This document shows, in pieces, positions 5,969-9,406 of a stretch of DNA of 9,406 bases. The stretch is from contig CAMYAA010000019.1 in NCBI GenBank assembly GCA_947253615.1, forward strand, positions 1 to 9,406. The letters are read 5' to 3'. The notes under the pieces were generated by a model that ran no database searches, was not told the DNA's origin, and saw only the letters and a program-made list of their open reading frames with translations. The DNA comes from an uncultured Sutterellaceae bacterium. GTDB lineage: Bacteria > Pseudomonadota > Gammaproteobacteria > Burkholderiales > Burkholderiaceae_F. The position numbers and the translations under genes were made by a program. The first letter of the stretch is position 1; the number at the start of each line of letters is the position of its first letter.

Positions 5969-6283
5969 ATGTCACCGATCAGCCGCTTCCAGCTTTTCAT
6001 TACCTTTTCGTTAGCCTTTGTTCTTTTTGGGTTAGCGATTTGGTTAGTCAACGTGCAGTATCGTGCTCGAACGTTATTCGTCGAGCATGAGAACGCGTTG
6101 ACGGCGGCGCGTCATTTAGCCGATGTCCAAGCGGAACTGTTGATGAAAATTCGTCGTGCCTCTTTGCCCGGGAAAATTGCCGAAGGGGCCCAAGCGATGG
6201 GCTTGTCGATTGCGAAAGATCAGAATTCGGCGAGTTTAGTGATTGCGCCCAATAAAGCAACGACTCAGGAGACTCATCCATGA
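5969..6283 (+). CDS. ftsL: Cell division protein FtsL
   Basis: FtsL is a small bitopic inner-membrane protein that joins FtsB and FtsQ and activates the FtsWI septal peptidoglycan synthase. The 104-residue product has a short cytoplasmic N-terminus, one membrane segment at about 8-28 and a periplasmic alpha-helical region (about 30-66) suited to a coiled coil. It ends in a short domain containing the LPGKIAEGAQAMGLS block (67-80), which resembles the family's 'ierlAr..lGm' region. Identification rests on this topology and on position between rsmH and ftsI, since FtsL is poorly conserved. GAGG (5957-5960), inside the end of rsmH, lies 8 bases before the ATG. Its TGA overlaps the ftsI ATG by four bases (ATGA), indicating translational coupling. 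Confidence 0.9.
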   Translation: MSPISRFQLFITFSLAFVLFGLAIWLVNVQYRARTLFVEHENALTAARHLADVQAELLMKIRRASLPGKIAEGAQAMGLSIAKDQNSASLVIAPNKATTQETHP

Positions 6284-8115
6284 AAGAGCTCTTGAGGAAG
6301 TTATTTAAGAGGACCAAAGAGCGTGCCCAAAATCTCTGGGAGAAGGACACCGAAGAGCGAGAAGGGAAAAGTGTATCGATTCAAGATCCGCTCTTGATTA
6401 TCGACTTTCCTGAAGGACGTTCTTTTTTCGTTTTAGCGATTATTGTTTTGGTCTATTTGGCCTTAGGGATTCGTGTGTTGTATTTGCAGTACTACAACAC
6501 GGATTTTCTGCAGTCCAAAGGGGAAGCGCGTTTTGCTCGCACCATTCCGATGGGCGGGATGCGCGGTGAAATTTTGGATCGCAATGGGGTGGTATTAGCT
6601 TCGAGTCAGCCCACCCGTGATATTTGGGCGGACCCGGAATTCGTGCGTGAAAAGCTCGATCCCAAAGCGATGCGTCGCTTAGCGAGCATTCTCAACATGC
6701 CCTATCGCGAGCTCATGGACAAGATTAAGAATCCGCCGAGCAAAAACTATGTTTATCTCGCCCGTAATCAAGATTTGAGTGTCGCTCAAGCGGTTCGTGA
6801 CCTAGGGGTTCATGGGATTGGGATTACGCCTGGGGTGCAACGCCAATACCCTGATGGCCCCGTGATGGCGCATATTGTGGGGGTTGTGGGCCGCAACGGC
6901 AAAGGGCAAGAAGGGGTGGAATTAGCGAGCGAACGAGAGCTCGAACCCCAGTCTGGCGCGCGTCGTGTGATTCGTGACCGATACCATCGCAACGTTGAAG
7001 ATTTATGGGTCAAAGAGGCCAAAAACGGGGATAACGTCACGTTAGCCATCGACTCCCGTGTGCAATTTGTGGCGTTTAATGCCATTAAAGAGGCCGTGGA
7101 GAAAAACGAAGCCATCGCGGGGGCAGTCGTTGTCGCTGACGTTCGCACCGGAGAGATTATTGCGCTGGCGAATGTGCCGAGCTATGACCCTAATGATCGC
7201 AGCACGATGAACTTTACGCGTATGCGCAATCGTGTATTGACCGACCAATTTGAACCAGGTTCAACGATGAAGCCCTTTGCCATTGCCAAAGCGGTGGATA
7301 TGGGCATTGTCAATCCGCTCACGACCATTCAAACGAGTCCTGGGAAGTTAACGATTGGGGACCGTACGATTGGGGACACGCATGACTATGGGCTCATCAC
7401 GGTAGCGGAAATTGTGGCGAAGTCCTCCAATATCGGGACGAGTAAGATTGCGTTAGAAATTCCCGCCTCCGACCTCTATAAGACCTACACGGATTTAGGG
7501 TTTGGGGTTCAGCCCAAAATTGAATTCCCGGGGGCGACCCGTGGGCGACTACGTCCTGGTAAGAGCTGGCGTCCGGTGGAACAAGCCACGATTTCTTATG
7601 GTCATGGGATGACCGTTTCCTTATTGCAATTGGTCCGCGCTTATACGGCCCTCGCTCGTGATGGGGGCGTGATTGATTTAACGCTCTTTAAAACGAATGT
7701 GGATCATGTCCCGGATGTGACGCATGTGTTTTCGCCCGAAACGGCGCGAAAAGTGCGCGCCATGATGATGGACACCGTCAAACGAGGCGGGACGGCCGCG
7801 CAAGTGAGTGTGGCCGGGTATTCCGTGGCCGGGAAGACGGGGACAGCGCAGAAAGTGAAAAACGGGGTTTATTCCCGTGACGTGGTTGCAAGTTTCGTGG
7901 GGATTGTCCCCGCGACCGATCCGCGTTTTATTATCGCGGTGATGGTGGACGAACCGCACAAAGGGCGTTATGGGGGTCGAGTCGCGAGTCCGGTCTTTAA
8001 TACCGTTGCTCAAGCGGCTTTACGTATTTTCCAAGTGCCCTCGGATGATCATGAGGACAATGAACCCGTCCAAGGTTTGTTAGCGCAAGTCAAAAAGAAT
8101 GCTGAGGAAAAATAG
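6280..8115 (+). CDS. ftsI: Septal peptidoglycan transpeptidase FtsI (PBP3)
   Basis: FtsI is the class B penicillin-binding protein that cross-links septal peptidoglycan in complex with FtsW. The 611-residue product has a charged cytoplasmic tail (1-48), a single membrane segment (about 49-70), the PBP-dimer/pedestal domain (about 88-245, opening RGEILDRNG at 95-103) and the transpeptidase domain. Active-site motifs are intact: S328-T-M-K331 (the acylated serine in EPGSTMKPF), S382-S-N384 in KSSNIG, and K519-T-G521 in GKTGTAQ. The N-terminal tail is about twice as long as E. coli's (about 23 residues) and is rich in Lys, Arg and Glu. The product is slightly longer than the E. coli protein (588). 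It overlaps ftsL by four bases and ends one base before murE. There is no sign of mutations in the active-site motifs. Confidence 0.97.
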   Translation: MKELLRKLFKRTKERAQNLWEKDTEEREGKSVSIQDPLLIIDFPEGRSFFVLAIIVLVYLALGIRVLYLQYYNTDFLQSKGEARFARTIPMGGMRGEILDRNGVVLASSQPTRDIWADPEFVREKLDPKAMRRLASILNMPYRELMDKIKNPPSKNYVYLARNQDLSVAQAVRDLGVHGIGITPGVQRQYPDGPVMAHIVGVVGRNGKGQEGVELASERELEPQSGARRVIRDRYHRNVEDLWVKEAKNGDNVTLAIDSRVQFVAFNAIKEAVEKNEAIAGAVVVADVRTGEIIALANVPSYDPNDRSTMNFTRMRNRVLTDQFEPGSTMKPFAIAKAVDMGIVNPLTTIQTSPGKLTIGDRTIGDTHDYGLITVAEIVAKSSNIGTSKIALEIPASDLYKTYTDLGFGVQPKIEFPGATRGRLRPGKSWRPVEQATISYGHGMTVSLLQLVRAYTALARDGGVIDLTLFKTNVDHVPDVTHVFSPETARKVRAMMMDTVKRGGTAAQVSVAGYSVAGKTGTAQKVKNGVYSRDVVASFVGIVPATDPRFIIAVMVDEPHKGRYGGRVASPVFNTVAQAALRIFQVPSDDHEDNEPVQGLLAQVKKNAEEK

Positions 8116-8116
8116 T

Positions 8117-9406
8117 ATGACCAAGAATTCTGAAACGATTGCCGAGCTGGTGGCCTGGTGCCAATCGGTTGCCCCGTTGGGCTCTCGTTTAGTGTTAGAC
8201 AGTCGTCAAATTCAACGAGGGGACATTTTTGTAGCCATTCCCGGGGCGTTGACGGACGGTCGAAAGTTTATTTCGGTGGCGCAAGCCCGTGGGGCCGCAG
8301 GCGTGCTCTATGAAGCCGAGGGGGCAATGGATATTCATGCCTTCCCGGCGATTGCGCATTTGGGCGTCTCGCATTTAGCCGCCCGTCTTGGTGAGATTGC
8401 TGATGCCTATTATGGGCATCCAACCCAGGATTTATTAGGGATTGCGGTCACCGGTACGAATGGTAAAACGACCACGACGCATTGGATTGCGCAAATGCTC
8501 AATGCGTTGGCGACGCCCTGTGCCGTGATGGGCACGGTGGGCTGCCAATTGCAGGGGCGCCATTTTGAGGCCCCGAGTTTAACGACGCCCGACGCGTTGA
8601 GTTTGCATCAGCTCTTTCGTGATTTAAAAGCCGCGGGTGCTAAAGCCTATGCGATGGAAGCGAGCTCCGTGGGGCTTGATCAACGTCGCCTCGGGGGCAT
8701 GCATGCGCGCATTGGTGTCTTTACGAATTTAACGCGTGATCATCTGGACTATCACCACAGTATGGAAGCGTATTTCGAAGCAAAAACCAAACTCTGGTCG
8801 CTCTCGGGTATGCAGATCGCATTGATTAATGCGGATGATCCGTATGCCGAAGGGATGGCCAACGCTGCGCGTTTGGCGAATTTGACGATTTGGTTCACCT
8901 CCTTAAAGGGACAAAAACCGCAGTGGGCGGATGTCGCGGTTTTAGCTCAGGTGCGCTTAATGGGCACACGCGGGATGGAACTTCAGGTGAGTGTTGGCGA
9001 GCATCAAGGCACGGCGCGCTCTCAGGCCATTGGTTCCTTTAATGCGGAAAATGCGTTGATGGCCATCGCGAGTGCGTTGGCTGCGGGCTTTGATTTTGAG
9101 GCCGTATTAGCCGAGGTATCGCGACTCACGCCGCCCCCAGGGCGTATGCATGTCATGCACGCACCCTACAGTCCGACGGTGGTGGTGGACTATTGCCATA
9201 CGCCTGACGCGATGGAAAAAGTGATGAGCTCGCTGCGTGAAGTACTCTCGAGCGAGGGTCAGCTTTGGGTGGTCTTTGGTTGCGGGGGTAATCGTGATGC
9301 GGGTAAGCGTATTTTGATGGGTGAAGTCGCCCAACGCTTAGCCGACAAAGTGGTGATCACCTCGGACAATCCTCGTTTTGAAGATCCCCAAGCCATTATC
9401 GACGCG
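8117..9406 (+). CDS. murE: UDP-MurNAc-L-Ala-D-Glu:meso-diaminopimelate ligase MurE (3' end outside window)
   Basis: MurE is the cytoplasmic Mur ligase that adds the third residue to the peptidoglycan stem peptide using ATP. The frame is open from the ATG at 8117 through the last base: 430 codons, against about 495 residues in E. coli, so roughly 60 are missing. Visible signatures are LDSRQIQRGDIFVAIPG (27-43), the P-loop TGTNGKTTT (112-120), SLTTPDAL (154-161), MEASSVGLDQ (180-189), TNLTRDHLDYH (203-213), the carbamylated lysine equivalent K223 in EAKTKLW, DYCHTPDAMEK (358-368) and GCGGNRDAGKR (388-398). D417-N-P-R420 is the motif that selects meso-diaminopimelate over lysine. GAGG (8104-8107) lies 9 bases before the ATG, within the end of ftsI. 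Truncation is due to the window edge only. Confidence 0.97.
   Translation, partial: MTKNSETIAELVAWCQSVAPLGSRLVLDSRQIQRGDIFVAIPGALTDGRKFISVAQARGAAGVLYEAEGAMDIHAFPAIAHLGVSHLAARLGEIADAYYGHPTQDLLGIAVTGTNGKTTTTHWIAQMLNALATPCAVMGTVGCQLQGRHFEAPSLTTPDALSLHQLFRDLKAAGAKAYAMEASSVGLDQRRLGGMHARIGVFTNLTRDHLDYHHSMEAYFEAKTKLWSLSGMQIALINADDPYAEGMANAARLANLTIWFTSLKGQKPQWADVAVLAQVRLMGTRGMELQVSVGEHQGTARSQAIGSFNAENALMAIASALAAGFDFEAVLAEVSRLTPPPGRMHVMHAPYSPTVVVDYCHTPDAMEKVMSSLREVLSSEGQLWVVFGCGGNRDAGKRILMGEVAQRLADKVVITSDNPRFEDPQAIIDA

Noticed and set aside
6810..8013. Minus-strand open frames of 68-112 codons opposite ftsI
   Set aside because: Antisense shadows of a conserved gene with intact active-site motifs.
1..9406. 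CRISPR arrays, tRNA genes, insertion sequences, attachment sites
   Set aside because: No regularly spaced repeats, tRNA-like cloverleaf, transposase or long terminal inverted repeats were seen; apart from the adapter the window looks like stable core chromosome.

Overview
The window reads as chromosomal core DNA of a Gram-negative bacterium, most likely a proteobacterium and perhaps a betaproteobacterium of the Burkholderiales/Sutterella type. Evidence for the Gram-negative, proteobacterial placement is a signal-peptide-bearing outer-membrane beta-barrel protein, a type A-like RNase P RNA, HemL (the C5 haem pathway) and a diaminopimelate-type MurE. The finer placement is a guess from overall feel, not something the sequence proves. 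The first 49 bases are not genomic: they match an Illumina Nextera i5 adapter, so the true contig begins at base 50.

Layout. On the minus strand at the left are the N-terminal part of hemL (50-390) and an outer-membrane protein (493-1647). A 143-bp divergent intergenic region follows, then the RNase P RNA gene rnpB on the plus strand (about 1791-2116). rnpB converges on a minus-strand ADP-forming acyl-CoA synthetase (2172-4319) across a strong shared terminator (2121-2155). From 4525 to the right edge lies the start of the division and cell-wall (dcw) cluster on the plus strand: mraZ, rsmH, ftsL, ftsI, murE. It is preceded by a promoter carrying phased GTGGG repeats, the MraZ operator. murE is cut by the window end and lacks roughly its last 60 residues.

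How the genes work together. mraZ encodes the cluster's autoregulator, rsmH methylates 16S rRNA, ftsL and ftsI belong to the septal peptidoglycan synthase complex, and murE adds the third residue of the peptidoglycan stem peptide. Tight spacing from rsmH onward (3 bp, a 4-bp ATGA overlap, 1 bp) shows one transcription unit.

The most unusual item is the 384-residue outer-membrane protein. Its first half is a complete PagP lipid A palmitoyltransferase barrel with the catalytic His/Asp/Ser and all four gating prolines in place. Its second half is an additional, unrelated-looking beta-barrel ending in Phe. I do not know of a described enzyme with this architecture. The residue at the PagP 'hydrocarbon ruler' position is Gln instead of Gly, which predicts a different acyl-chain choice. 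A second notable item is the compact RNase P RNA, which appears to lack the P13-P14 arm.
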